DNA of 64,000 nt from Niveispirillum sp. (GTDB taxonomy: Bacteria; Pseudomonadota; Alphaproteobacteria; Azospirillales; Azospirillaceae): assembly GCF_017996735.1 (NCBI RefSeq), contig NZ_JAGOGJ010000001.1:170181-234180 (forward strand), in the 5' to 3' direction. Position 1 is the stretch's first letter; every line of letters starts with the position of its first letter. The notes beneath the pieces are model-generated. The model was not told the origin of the DNA. It did not search any database and saw only the letters and a list, made by a program, of their open reading frames with translations. Shown in pieces: positions 7,901-17,008 of the stretch. The position numbers were made by a program, and so were the translations under genes.

Positions 7901-10282
7901 TCAGTGCCGCGCGGTCAGTGTCACACCGATGGTGCGTGGCCGCAGGGTGTTGGCGTAGTAGGTGGTGTCGGTGGGGAACGCGTTGGAGATGTAGTTCAAC
8001 TGCGGGGCCGAGTTGAACAAATTGTCCACGAATATCGACAGGTCGAAATCCTCGTTCCGCCAGCCCACGCGCAGGTTGGTCAGATGGTAGCCCTGGTTGC
8101 GACGGCCATTGACGTCATAGCCGGACGAGGTCGGCGTGTCATACTTGGCAAACAGGCCGCCGGCGCGTGACGCATATTGATGGATGCCCCGGATATAACC
8201 GTCGCCATCATCCAGCGGCAGGGAATATTCCACCGTGCCGGCGATCTGCCAGGGCGGGCTGTCACTGACCAGCGCATCCTTCTGTGCCAGGATGATGTTG
8301 TTCGAGGTCACAGTTTCGGCAAAGCGCGAGCGGTTGTAACCCGCCGACAGCGACAGGAACAACGCATCGGTGGGCTTGGCGCTGATCGCCAGGTCGAAAC
8401 CGTCGCTATTGGCCGATCCCAGATTGGTGGTGAAGGCGCCGGGGCAGCCGCTCAAGGTCACGCCGCTCTGGATGTTGCTCCAGTCGATGTGATAGGCGCT
8501 GGCATTGACCTGCATGGCCCGGTCGAACAGGCTGATCTTGCTGCCAACCTCGTAATTCCACACCGTATCACTGTCATAGGTCTGCGGCGCGCTGGACATG
8601 CCCAGTTGCGACAGCGCGGCCAGACAGGGCGGGGTTGGGGTGATGGGGATATTGGCGCCCCCGGTACGGAAGCCCTTGGCGGCGGACGCATAGACCATGG
8701 CGTCGTCGCTGGCGTTCCAGGTCAGGCTGACCTTTGGTGTGATCGGGCTTTCCTTCTGCTTGCCGGTGGTGAATTGCCGGCCGCGGGTAAACGACCCGTT
8801 CAATTCCTCCTCATAGGAGAATTTCATCGATGCCGCCCGGATGCCGCCCGACAGCTTCAGGTCGCCCAGTTGGTAATCTGCATTGGCGAAGGCCGCCAGT
8901 TGCTCATCCTCGCCATGGTAATCACGAAAATAGCGGGTGATGCCGTTGACGTTGCGGAAGCCCAGCAGGGTTTCGAACTCGTCGGCATAATAGGCGTCGT
9001 TGACGGCGATGGTGTTGACCTGTTTGGCGCGCTGGAAGAAGCCACCGACCAGCCAACTGAACGGCCCGTCGCCATCGGATTGCAGGCGGATTTCCTGGGT
9101 GAAATTGTCCTGGCGGTTGCCCACAACATTCTCTGCCCCGCCGGCGGCCACGAACGCCTCTGGCAGCAGGATGGGCAGGGGCAGCACGCCGATGCCGGGC
9201 AGCGGCCCGCCGACGCGGTTGGTGTTGTACAGCCGGGCCACACCTTCATCCAGATTGCTGTAATCCAGGATCACCGACTGGCGCCGCGTGAAGTTGGAGG
9301 TGACCGACGTGGCCGTCATCCCGTCCAGATAGGCCTCCAGCTTCAGGGCCGGCAGGTAGAACCGGTCCTTGGACGGCTGGGCGAGGGTGCGGCCGCTGAT
9401 CAGCTTCTGGTCCGACCGGTCGGACAGGCGGGCATAGAACTGGGACGAGTCCTTGGCGCGGGTTTCCTGGAAATTGACCGACGGCGTGATGCGCCAGACA
9501 TCATTGGGCGCGAACAACGCCGCCGCCTTCATCGTATGCGCGCTGGAACTGTTGGCATCCTTGTCGACCATGGCGCCCGTGCGCTCATTGATGCGGTCGA
9601 CATAGCCCGCCTCGTGGCGGTAGGAGGCGCTGAGCCGCACGGCCAGTCTGTCCTCGATGATCGGGGTACCGGTGGCCACACCGCCTTCATACCCGATGCC
9701 GCCGCTGTCGGTGGAGGTGATCTCCGCCCGCGCATAGGCCTTCACATCGTTCAGATCGGGGGTGGGGGAGATGAAGCGCACCGACCCGCCCTGGGAGCCG
9801 GAGCCGAACAATGTGCCCTGGGGGCCGCGCAGCACCTCCACCCGGTCCAGGTCGAAGATGGTGGGCAGGGCGTCACCGGCATTCTGCGGTCCCGTGTTGC
9901 GGGCCTGGATCGGTGTATCGTCGATATAGATGCCGGTGGTGGCGCCACCCACCGTGGACCGCACGCCACGGATGGCGATATTGGCCGGCTGGAAGGTGCT
10001 GGGCGGCGCGAAGGACAGGCCCGGCGTCTGGGCCACGATATCGGTGAAATTGCGGATGCCCTGCTTGTCCAGGGCCGCCTGATCCAGGGCCGCGACGCTG
10101 GCCGCCACGCGGTTGACGCTTTCCACACGCCGGTTGGCGGTGACGATGATCTCCTCAAGGATGGACGCACCGGCCGTTTCCGCTGTCGCCCCGGCCTGCG
10201 CCAGGGCCGGTGCCGCCATCAACGCCGCCGTGCAGACGCCGAGCGACAGCCAGGTCATACGCTTTACTGACTCCCCGTTCAT
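7901..10282 (-). CDS. TonB-dependent outer-membrane receptor 1
   Basis: A 793-residue receptor. A signal peptide (MNGESVKRMTWLSLGVCTAALMAAPALAQ, split after AQ) is followed by a TonB box (EEIIVTANRR) and a plug domain with GVRSTVGG and VEVLRGPQGTLFGSGSQGG. The C-terminal beta-barrel ends in an aromatic-rich strand (RPRTIGVTLTARH). It imports a hydrophobic or bulky ligand using TonB energy. The start at 10282 is chosen because a G-rich site lies upstream and the signal peptide begins there; the longer frame to 10489 adds a non-signal leader. It is divergent from the aminotransferase/kinase operon and probably brings in that operon's substrate. Confidence 0.9.
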   Translation of the reverse strand: MNGESVKRMTWLSLGVCTAALMAAPALAQAGATAETAGASILEEIIVTANRRVESVNRVAASVAALDQAALDKQGIRNFTDIVAQTPGLSFAPPSTFQPANIAIRGVRSTVGGATTGIYIDDTPIQARNTGPQNAGDALPTIFDLDRVEVLRGPQGTLFGSGSQGGSVRFISPTPDLNDVKAYARAEITSTDSGGIGYEGGVATGTPIIEDRLAVRLSASYRHEAGYVDRINERTGAMVDKDANSSSAHTMKAAALFAPNDVWRITPSVNFQETRAKDSSQFYARLSDRSDQKLISGRTLAQPSKDRFYLPALKLEAYLDGMTATSVTSNFTRRQSVILDYSNLDEGVARLYNTNRVGGPLPGIGVLPLPILLPEAFVAAGGAENVVGNRQDNFTQEIRLQSDGDGPFSWLVGGFFQRAKQVNTIAVNDAYYADEFETLLGFRNVNGITRYFRDYHGEDEQLAAFANADYQLGDLKLSGGIRAASMKFSYEEELNGSFTRGRQFTTGKQKESPITPKVSLTWNASDDAMVYASAAKGFRTGGANIPITPTPPCLAALSQLGMSSAPQTYDSDTVWNYEVGSKISLFDRAMQVNASAYHIDWSNIQSGVTLSGCPGAFTTNLGSANSDGFDLAISAKPTDALFLSLSAGYNRSRFAETVTSNNIILAQKDALVSDSPPWQIAGTVEYSLPLDDGDGYIRGIHQYASRAGGLFAKYDTPTSSGYDVNGRRNQGYHLTNLRVGWRNEDFDLSIFVDNLFNSAPQLNYISNAFPTDTTYYANTLRPRTIGVTLTARH

Positions 10283-10429
10283 CACTAACCCCCGTTCGTT
10301 CATTTGGATTTGGATTGGAGCGTCGCCGGCCGGGTTCAGCATGCTGAAACCCTGTCTTCTGTCACGGCGAAACTGCTGCTTTTGTGATTGCGAGGTTACT
10401 TGAAGCCGGATTGGCCGGTGGGCCAAACC

Positions 10430-10450
10430 ACGGGCAATTTCGGCCAGTTT
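10430..10450 (-). promoter_or_regulatory. Repeated 21-nt element, copy 1 (TonB receptor 1 side)
   Basis: On the minus strand this reads AAACTGGCCG...AATTGCCCGT. The identical 21-nt sequence occurs at 15106-15126 in front of the MFS gene. It lies about 150 bp before the receptor start and overlaps the second GGCC dyad. Confidence 0.6.
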
Positions 10451-10606
10451 TGGCCGGATGATGCGTGACCACGGGCGTCTTCCATCCATGGAACGGTCCC
10501 GGGAATGATGCGAAATATAGTCACAAACTATTGATATGGATAAGATTATTTGGGCGTTGTGACGACCCCTTCCATATCCGGCCGGCAGAGGCCCTGGCTG
10601 GCCCCG

Positions 10607-10619
10607 TGGCCGAATTTTG
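10607..10619 (+). promoter_or_regulatory. Degenerate copy of the TGGCCGAA element
   Basis: TGGCCGAATTTTG matches the core TGGCCGAAATTG of the 21-nt repeat with one change plus a one-base insertion. It points toward the aminotransferase that starts at 10754. Confidence 0.35.
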
Positions 10620-10753
10620 TCAGTAAGTGGCGTTGTATTGTGCGCCCTTATCCGTGATCGTTCTTTTCAAGGAACATCGCAGTCCCCGGCCCCAAAAGCC
10701 GGGACCCGCACACGTCCGTGTGGTTAATTCGTTGGCGGTTGGGGAAGAGATGA

Positions 10754-12031
10754 ATGTCTGATATCGACGCGCTGATCTTGCGCCGGCAACGGGTGCTGGG
10801 CCGCAACAGCCCGCTTTTCTATGATCGGCCGCTGCACCTGGTGCGGGGCGAGGGTGCCTGGGTCTATGACGCGGATGGCCGTGCCTATCTGGATGTCTAT
10901 AACAATGTGCCCTGCGTTGGGCATTGCCATCCCCATGTCGTGGACGCCATCGCCCGGCAGACAGCGACGCTGAACCTGCATACCCGCTATCTGGACGAGA
11001 CCCTGGTGGCCTATGCGGAGCGACTGACATCCCTGTTCGCGGACCCGCTCGATACCGTGATGCTGACCTGTTCCGGGACGGAGGCCAATGAACTGGCCCT
11101 GCGGCTGGCGCGGTTCGTCACCGGCGGGCAGGGGATCATCGTCAGCGACCTCTCCTATCACGGCAATTCCACCATCCTGGCCGGCATGGCCAGTTCCTTT
11201 CCGGGTGGGGAGCCGTTTCCGTCCTTCGCCCGCGCCGTGCGGGTACCGGACCCGGCCCATGACCGCCAGGGCAGGACCGACGCCGAACTGGCCGCCGCCT
11301 TCGCGGCCCAGGTCCAGGCGGCGGTGGACAGTCTGAAGGCCGAGGGCATTCAGGTGGCAGCCTTGCTGCTGGACAGTTTCTTTGCCAATGAGGGATTGCC
11401 CGACCCGGTGCCGTGCTATGTGGAACAGGCGGTGGAGATCGTGCGCCGGGCCGGCGGCCTGTTCATCTGTGACGAGGTGCAGTCCGGGTTCGCCCGCACC
11501 GGTGATGCGATGTGGGGGCATCAGTTGACCGGCGTCACGCCGGACATCGTGACCCTGGGCAAGCCGATGGGCAACGGCTATCCCGTGGCCGGCATGGTTA
11601 CCCGGCGCGATTGGGTGGACCGGTTCGGCGCCGCGTCGCGCTATTTCAACACCTTCGCCGGTAATCCGGTGGCTGCTGCCGCTGGCATGGCGGTGCTGTC
11701 GGTGATTGAGCAGGAGGATATCCAGGGCAATAGCCGCCGCGTCGGCGCCCATGTCCGCGCGGGGTTGGGGGCGCTGGCGGCCAGACACAAGATCATCGCC
11801 GGGGTGCGCGGACGCGGGCTGTTCTTCGGGGTGGAACTCATCCGCCCGGATGGCACGCCGGCGGATGTGGAGACCAAGCGGCTGATCAACCGGATGCGCG
11901 ACAATGGTGTTCTGATCAGCCGGATCGGCCGCAACAGCAATATCCTGAAAATGCGCCCGCCCCTGGTCTTCTCCACCGACAATGCCGATCATCTGCTGTC
12001 CGTCATGGACGATGCGCTGGCCGCCTTATAG
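10754..12031 (+). CDS. Class-III aminotransferase-fold PLP enzyme (aminotransferase or phospholyase)
   Basis: A 425-residue fold-type I PLP protein. It shows the substrate-channel start (DGRAYLDVYNNVPCVGHCHP), SGTEANELALRLAR, the cofactor aspartate in DEVQSGFAR (D240) and the PLP lysine K270 (TLGKPMGNGYPV). The family includes omega-aminotransferases and also the phospholyases acting on phosphoethanolamine or phospho-hydroxylysine (AGXT2L1/AGXT2L2). The APH-fold kinase 11 nt downstream favours the phospholyase reading: the kinase would phosphorylate an amino-alcohol and this enzyme would eliminate phosphate. This is an inference from pairing only. Confidence 0.85.
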   Translation: MSDIDALILRRQRVLGRNSPLFYDRPLHLVRGEGAWVYDADGRAYLDVYNNVPCVGHCHPHVVDAIARQTATLNLHTRYLDETLVAYAERLTSLFADPLDTVMLTCSGTEANELALRLARFVTGGQGIIVSDLSYHGNSTILAGMASSFPGGEPFPSFARAVRVPDPAHDRQGRTDAELAAAFAAQVQAAVDSLKAEGIQVAALLLDSFFANEGLPDPVPCYVEQAVEIVRRAGGLFICDEVQSGFARTGDAMWGHQLTGVTPDIVTLGKPMGNGYPVAGMVTRRDWVDRFGAASRYFNTFAGNPVAAAAGMAVLSVIEQEDIQGNSRRVGAHVRAGLGALAARHKIIAGVRGRGLFFGVELIRPDGTPADVETKRLINRMRDNGVLISRIGRNSNILKMRPPLVFSTDNADHLLSVMDDALAAL

Positions 12032-12042
12032 GGGATCGATCC

Positions 12043-13044
12043 GTGGCCGATTTCTATCAACTCTGCGACGCGGACCAGGCGGAATGCCTGACGGGGCTTG
12101 CCCGGGCGGCCCTTGCCCGCTGGGATGGGCGGTTCAGCGATCCGGTGCTGTTCAAGTACCGGGAGAATGCCGTGTTTACGACCCGTCGCGAGGACGGCGT
12201 CCGGTTCGCGCTGCGTGTCCATCGCGCGGGTTACCACACGGATGGTTCGCTGCGCTCAGAACTCTATTGGATGCGGGTGCTGGGCGAGGCCGGCATTCCG
12301 GTGCCGCCGGTCCTGCCCGCCGCCGATGGCAGCCTGTTCGTGCATGCCGGTGCCGATGGCGTGCCGGAAGTGCGGCAGGTGGACATGCTGGGCTGGCTGT
12401 CCGGCGGCGACGGGCCCAGGGAGGACCCGGCCCGTCATTATTTCAAGGTCGGCCGGCTGGCGGCCCGGCTACACAGGCAGGGATCGGCGATCACGCTGCC
12501 CGCCGGTTTCGACCGGCATAGCTGGGATGCCGATGGTCTGCTGGGGGACAGTCCGGTCTGGGGCCGGTTCTGGGAACTGCCGGCCCTGTCGGCGGACCAG
12601 CGCGACCTGCTGCTGCGGGCGCGGGGCCAGGCGCGGGCCGATCTGGCGGACTATGGCAAGGCGGGCGACCGCTACGGCATGATCCATGCCGACCTGATCC
12701 GTGACAACCTGATCCAGGACGGCGACCGGTTGCAGGCTATCGACTTCGATGATTGCGGGTTCGGCTGGTACATGTTCGAACTGGCGACGGTGATCAACGC
12801 CATGCCCGATGGGGACGACGCGGTGCTGCGTGAGCAATTGTTTGAGGGCTATCGTAGCGTCCGGCCGCTGCCCGACCTTGATCGGCTGCCGCTGTTCCGT
12901 TTCCTGCGGGCGACGACATATCTGGGCTGGCTGCAGACCCGGTCGGAAACCCGGACGGCGCGGGAAAAGGCGCCGATGCTGATCGACAATTGCTGCCGGC
13001 TGGCGGCGGATTATCTGAAGAATGCAAGCGGAGGGCGGCCATGA
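12043..13044 (+). CDS. APH-fold small-molecule kinase (hydroxylysine-kinase-like)
   Basis: A 333-residue phosphotransferase of the aminoglycoside-phosphotransferase/choline-kinase fold. The catalytic loop HADLIRDN (H215, D217, N222) and the metal-binding DFDD (D234, D236) are intact. It starts with GTG at 12043, 11 nt after the aminotransferase stop, with GGGGAT upstream. Together with the class-III PLP enzyme it mirrors the animal pair HYKK (hydroxylysine kinase) and AGXT2L2. The substrate is therefore probably a hydroxylated amine or amino acid rather than an antibiotic; resistance is unlikely given the catabolic context. Confidence 0.8.
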   Translation: MADFYQLCDADQAECLTGLARAALARWDGRFSDPVLFKYRENAVFTTRREDGVRFALRVHRAGYHTDGSLRSELYWMRVLGEAGIPVPPVLPAADGSLFVHAGADGVPEVRQVDMLGWLSGGDGPREDPARHYFKVGRLAARLHRQGSAITLPAGFDRHSWDADGLLGDSPVWGRFWELPALSADQRDLLLRARGQARADLADYGKAGDRYGMIHADLIRDNLIQDGDRLQAIDFDDCGFGWYMFELATVINAMPDGDDAVLREQLFEGYRSVRPLPDLDRLPLFRFLRATTYLGWLQTRSETRTAREKAPMLIDNCCRLAADYLKNASGGRP

Positions 13045-13580
13045 TCCGTGAAATTTTGAAGCTGGGCGACATCCGCCTGCTGCGTGTCGCCAAGCCGGTG
13101 GATGATGTCCACGATCCGGCCGTGAAGGCCGTGATCGCCGACATGTACGACACGCTGCACGCCGCCAATTCCTTCGGGCTGGCGGCCCCGCAGATCGGTG
13201 TCGATTTGCGTGTTCTGATATTCGGTATCGCGCCCAACAAATACCACCCGGATGAACAGCCTGTGCCGCTGACCGCGCTGATCAATCCGTGGCTGGAAAT
13301 CCTGACGGAGGAGACGGTGCAGGCGCCGGAATCCTGTCTGTCGGTGCCGGGCATGCGCGGTCTGGTGCCGCGCCACACCCATATCCGCTATGGCGGCACG
13401 GCAGAGGATGGCAGCATGGTGGAGCGCGAGGCCAAGGGCTTCCACGCCCGGCTGTTCCAGCATGAATATGACCATCTGGACGGCATCCTCTATCCCCAGC
13501 GTATCCGCGACATGACGAAGTTCGGTTTCACCGAGGCCTTGTTGCCCGGCAATGACTGGGCCAAGCACGCGTCTGAATAG
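13041..13580 (+). CDS. def: Peptide deformylase-family protein
   Basis: A 179-residue metalloprotein with all three deformylase motifs: GLAAPQIG (46-53), ESCLSVPG (E97-C99, where the canonical form is EGCLSVP) and HEYDHLDG (H141, E142, H145). Housekeeping deformylase removes the N-formyl group from nascent proteins. This copy overlaps the kinase gene by ATGA and is not next to fmt, so it may be an accessory deformylase that acts on a small N-formyl compound of the pathway (inference). Gly-to-Ser in motif II is seen in some paralogues. Confidence 0.85.
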   Translation: MIREILKLGDIRLLRVAKPVDDVHDPAVKAVIADMYDTLHAANSFGLAAPQIGVDLRVLIFGIAPNKYHPDEQPVPLTALINPWLEILTEETVQAPESCLSVPGMRGLVPRHTHIRYGGTAEDGSMVEREAKGFHARLFQHEYDHLDGILYPQRIRDMTKFGFTEALLPGNDWAKHASE

Positions 13581-13614
13581 ATCCGCCGCCTGAACGACAA
13601 TTCCAGAATACCGG

Positions 13615-13633
13615 CCGGCCCCATCGGGGCCGG
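13615..13633 (+). terminator. GC hairpin between deformylase and aldehyde dehydrogenase
   Basis: CCGGCCCC and GGGGCCGG pair around a 3-nt loop, 34 nt after the deformylase stop. No U-tract follows, so it may attenuate or stabilise rather than terminate. Confidence 0.35.
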
Positions 13634-13690
13634 AAGGACGCTCCACGCCCGGACCATGGGTCGGCGATGGGGTGCCAAGGAGAGGACCCG

Positions 13691-15103
13691 ATGGAGAATA
13701 TTCCGTCCCTGATCATCGATGGGCGCCCGCTGGCGACCGGCCAGACGCAGGACGTCATCGATCCGGCCACCGGCCGGGTTTTCGCCCGCGCTCCGCTGGC
13801 CAGCCTGGCCGATCTGGACCGGGCTGTGGCGGCGGCCAGACGGGCCTTTCCGGCCTGGGCAGCAACCCCGATCGACGAGCGTGCGGCGGCCGTCGAACGC
13901 ATTGCCGACGCCATCGGGGCAGCGCGCGACAGCCTGGGCGCGCTGCTGTCGCGTGAACAGGGAAAGCCCCTGCACAGCAGTGCGGTGGGGGAAATTTCCG
14001 GCGCTGCCGCCTGGGCCCGCGCCACTGCCGCTCTGCGTCCGCCTGTCGAGTTGGTCAAGGATGGCGCCGATGAACGGGTCGAGGTGCATCGCCGGCCGCT
14101 GGGCGTCGTCGCCTCCATCACCCCCTGGAACTATCCGGTGCTGATTTCCGTCTGGCATGTCATGCCGGCCCTGGTCGCGGGCAACACTGTCGTCCTCAAG
14201 CCCTCGCCCTATACGCCGCTTGCCGTCTTGCGGATGATCGAGATCGCCAATGCGCATCTGCCGCCGGGCGTGCTGAATTCGGTCTCTGGTGATGCGGTGC
14301 TGGGCCAGGCGATGGCCGAGCATCAGGGCATCGACAAGATCGTGTTCACCGGATCAATTCCGACGGGCCGGCGCATCATGGCCAGCGGTGCCGGCAATCT
14401 GAAGCGCCTGACCCTGGAACTGGGCGGCAACGATGCGGCCATCGTTCTGCCCGATGCCGATATCGACGCCATCGCGCCCAAGATCTTCGCCAAGGCCTTC
14501 AGCAATAACGGCCAGACCTGCGCCGCCCTGAAACGGCTCTATGTGCATGACGCCGTGCACGACGCGCTGGCGGACAAGCTGGCCGGGCTGGCCCGTCAGG
14601 CGCGCACCGGCCCCGGCAATGATCCCTCCACACAGTTCGGCCCCGTGCAGAACCGGGCACAGTTCGACCATGTCTGCGCACTGGCCGCCGATGCCCAGGC
14701 CAAGGGCGGCCGGTTCCTGTCCGGCGGGGCGCCACTGGACCGCGAGGGCTATTTCTTCCCGATCTCGATCCTGGTCGATGTCTCGGACGGGATGCGCATC
14801 GTGGATGAGGAACAGTTCGGCCCCATTCTGCCCCTCATCCGTTTCACCGAGGCCGAAGACGCCCTGGCCCGCGCCAATGCCAATGAGAATGGGCTGGGCG
14901 GTTCCGTCTGGTCGTCCGATCTGGCCAAGGCCCGCGCGCTGGCCGAACGGATGCAGGTGGGCACGGCCTGGGTCAATGATCACGGCACCATTTCCCCCGA
15001 TGCGCCGTTCGGTGGCGCCAAGCAATCCGGCATCGGCACGGAATTCGGCCTGCACGGGCTGGACGAATATATGCAGCTTCAGACCGTCCGGGTCAGCCGC
15101 TGA
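13691..15103 (+). CDS. NAD(P)-dependent aldehyde dehydrogenase 1
   Basis: A 470-residue class-3/4-like ALDH. Oxyanion asparagine N147 (TPWNYP), general base E243 (LELGGN) and nucleophile C277 (NNGQTCAA) are all present. It oxidises an aldehyde to the acid in the cytoplasm. The start at 13691 has AAGGAGAGG upstream; the ATG-like start at 13667 lies before that site. It follows the kinase/PLP/deformylase set and could oxidise the semialdehyde that a phospholyase of this type releases. Confidence 0.9.
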   Translation: MENIPSLIIDGRPLATGQTQDVIDPATGRVFARAPLASLADLDRAVAAARRAFPAWAATPIDERAAAVERIADAIGAARDSLGALLSREQGKPLHSSAVGEISGAAAWARATAALRPPVELVKDGADERVEVHRRPLGVVASITPWNYPVLISVWHVMPALVAGNTVVLKPSPYTPLAVLRMIEIANAHLPPGVLNSVSGDAVLGQAMAEHQGIDKIVFTGSIPTGRRIMASGAGNLKRLTLELGGNDAAIVLPDADIDAIAPKIFAKAFSNNGQTCAALKRLYVHDAVHDALADKLAGLARQARTGPGNDPSTQFGPVQNRAQFDHVCALAADAQAKGGRFLSGGAPLDREGYFFPISILVDVSDGMRIVDEEQFGPILPLIRFTEAEDALARANANENGLGGSVWSSDLAKARALAERMQVGTAWVNDHGTISPDAPFGGAKQSGIGTEFGLHGLDEYMQLQTVRVSR

Positions 15104-15105
15104 CC

Positions 15106-15126
15106 AAACTGGCCGAAATTGCCCGT
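15106..15126 (+). promoter_or_regulatory. Repeated 21-nt element, copy 2 (MFS side)
   Basis: Identical over 21 nt to the minus-strand element at 10430-10450. It lies just after the aldehyde dehydrogenase stop and 70 bp before the MFS gene, suggesting that gene has its own promoter under the same control. Confidence 0.6.
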
Positions 15127-15195
15127 CCGGCGGCCTTTGCGCGAGGCTGGCCGGCTGACACAATCGCTCGATGACCCGTCCCGAGGGAGTGCCGA

Positions 15196-16509
15196 TTGCC
15201 CATGACCGATCCCACTGCGACAGACGCGCCACCCAACCCGCTCTATGCCTATTATGTGCTGTTCATCCTGGTGCTGATCTTCGTTCTGAACTGGATCGAC
15301 CGGCTGGTGATCTCCATCCTGCTGGTGCCGATCCAACAGGAATTTGGATTGTCGGACACCGCCATGGGGCTGTTGAGCGGGTCCGGCTTCGCGGTGCTAT
15401 ACGCCATCGCCACCTTGTGGATCGCGCGCTTTTCCGACCGGAACAACCGGCGCAACCTTGTCTCTCTGGCGGTCACAGTGTGGAGCGTGGCGACGTCGCT
15501 CTGCGGCGTCGTCACCGGCTTCGGTCAGATGCTGGCGGCCCGTGCCGTCGTGGGCGTGGCGGAGGCCGGGGGCGGGGCGCCCACCTATTCCCTGATCGCC
15601 GATTATTTCGCGCCCCGGCGCCGGGCGCTGGCCATGGGCATCTATTCCAGCGGCATCTATATCGGCATCATGCTGAGCTTTCTGCTAGGCTCCTTCCTGG
15701 CGGAACGGTTCGGCTGGCGCATGACCTTCCTGATGCTGGGGCCGCCGGGCCTGCTGCTGGCCCTGGTGCTGCGCCTGACGGTGAAGGAGCCGCTGCGCGG
15801 CCGGTTCGAGCCGGCGGCCTTGCGCGGGGACGAACCGATGGGGGCCTCCCTGCGCTTCCTGGGACAGCAGCGCGCCTATCTGGCCGCGGCCGGTGGCCTG
15901 ACCATCACGGCGGTGACGCAGGGTGCCTATGCCGCCTGGGCGCCGGCCTTCCTGATCAAGGTGCATGGGTTGGGCCTGACGGAGGTGGGGCTGCATCTGG
16001 GGCTGGTGCTGGGCATCGCCGGCGGTATCGGCACCTTCGTGGGTGGCGGGCTGTCGGACTGGCTGTCGGAACGCAACCCGCGCATCCGGCTGTATTTCCC
16101 GGCCATCGTCACCCTGCTGACCACACCGTTCTTCGCGATGTTCTGCCTGGCCGACGACCTTTATACCGGCCTTGGCATCTATGCCGCCGGTACGGTCATT
16201 TCCGCGATGCATTTCGGCCCGGCCTTCGGTCTGACCCAGAACCTGGCCCGGCCATCCATGCGCGGGCTGGCCACCGCCCTGGTGATGGTGGCCACCGTCC
16301 TGACCGGCCAGGGCATCGGCCCCGTCCTGACCGGCATGCTCAGCGACGGTCTGCGTGACAGTATGGGTGTCGATGCGCTGCGCTATGCGCTCGCCATCAT
16401 GGCCGGCTTCGCGACGCTGGGTGCCTTGATGTTCGCCTATGGGGCGCGGTTCGTGGCCCAGGATATCGAGCGGGCAACCGGCGCCGACCTTTCCGGAGAC
16501 AGACAATGA
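15196..16509 (+). CDS. MFS transporter (spinster/ACS-like)
   Basis: A 437-residue inner-membrane carrier with 12 predicted helices. Family signatures are NWIDRLVISILLVPIQQEFGLSD in the first helix-loop, RFSDRNNRR between helices 2 and 3, and GVAEAGGGAPTYSLIADYF. TTG at 15196 has GGGAG at a good distance; ATG at 15202, two codons later, is the alternative. It is translationally coupled (ATGA) to the small exported protein that follows. It probably moves the substrate delivered by TonB receptor 1 across the inner membrane. Confidence 0.88.
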   Translation: MPMTDPTATDAPPNPLYAYYVLFILVLIFVLNWIDRLVISILLVPIQQEFGLSDTAMGLLSGSGFAVLYAIATLWIARFSDRNNRRNLVSLAVTVWSVATSLCGVVTGFGQMLAARAVVGVAEAGGGAPTYSLIADYFAPRRRALAMGIYSSGIYIGIMLSFLLGSFLAERFGWRMTFLMLGPPGLLLALVLRLTVKEPLRGRFEPAALRGDEPMGASLRFLGQQRAYLAAAGGLTITAVTQGAYAAWAPAFLIKVHGLGLTEVGLHLGLVLGIAGGIGTFVGGGLSDWLSERNPRIRLYFPAIVTLLTTPFFAMFCLADDLYTGLGIYAAGTVISAMHFGPAFGLTQNLARPSMRGLATALVMVATVLTGQGIGPVLTGMLSDGLRDSMGVDALRYALAIMAGFATLGALMFAYGARFVAQDIERATGADLSGDRQ

Positions 16510-16979
16510 TCGATCGCCGATCCCTGGCCGTGATGGGCGGCGTTCTGCTGGCCACGGCGGCCCAGGCTGCACCAGTGCCCGGCCGCGACACCATCCTGGC
16601 GCAGACTGGAGAGGCCCGTCGCCGGTTCGCCGAGATCCTGTTCACCCGCGACCATGCCGCCCTGCCGGGCCTGTTCACCGCCGATACGCTGGTGCTGCCG
16701 GCGGGCCGGCCGCTGGTGCGCGGCCGCGACGCCGCCATCGCGTTTTGGACCGCGGCGACCAGCAACCCGGCCCGGCGTCTGCGCAGCCAGTTCGACCTGG
16801 TCGACCAGATCATCGAAGGACCGCTGGTGATCGAGACCGGCCTGGCCACCGTCTCTGCCGTGGAGGAAGGGCGGGAGCAGGTCATCGACCACGGCAAGTA
16901 CATCCTGGTCTGGAAATGGGAAGACGGACGCTGGAAGCGCCATCGCGACATCTTCAACAGCGACGCGCCCAAGGCGTGA
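16506..16979 (+). CDS. Exported NTF2-like/DUF4440 protein
   Basis: A 157-residue protein. The N-terminus MIDRRSLAVMGGVLLATAAQA is a short Tat-like signal (RR then a hydrophobic core, cut after AQA). The mature part has a SnoaL/DUF4440 cone fold pattern (FAEILFTRDHAALPGLF...VRGRDAAIAFW...GKYILVWKWEDGRWKRHRDIFN). Such domains bind or isomerise small ligands; the function here is unknown. It overlaps the MFS gene by 4 nt. Confidence 0.75.
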   Translation: MIDRRSLAVMGGVLLATAAQAAPVPGRDTILAQTGEARRRFAEILFTRDHAALPGLFTADTLVLPAGRPLVRGRDAAIAFWTAATSNPARRLRSQFDLVDQIIEGPLVIETGLATVSAVEEGREQVIDHGKYILVWKWEDGRWKRHRDIFNSDAPKA

Positions 16980-17008
16980 AGCAGATGCACAGAGAAAAGG
17001 GGAATGCC

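Larger units (their letters stand above)
10283..10753. promoter_or_regulatory. 471-bp divergent regulatory region
   Basis: No gene is seen here. The region separates TonB receptor 1 (minus) from the class-III aminotransferase (plus). It holds two GGCC-centred dyads (TTGGCC-N4-GGCCAA at 10411-10426 and CGGCCA-N4-TGGCCG at 10441-10456, centres 30 bp apart), a 21-nt element repeated at 15.1 kb, a degenerate copy at 10607-10619, and an AT-rich stretch around 10510-10555 with ATAGT-N5-ACTAT. It is probably a two-way promoter with bound regulator; exact start sites cannot be placed. Confidence 0.6.

Noticed and set aside
8177..10270. A 697-codon plus-strand frame
   Set aside because: Antisense to TonB receptor 1, which has a full signal peptide, TonB box and barrel end.
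12043..13044. Aminoglycoside-resistance gene
   Set aside because: The fold matches APH enzymes, but the pairing with a PLP enzyme in a catabolic operon and the lack of mobile elements point to a metabolic kinase.
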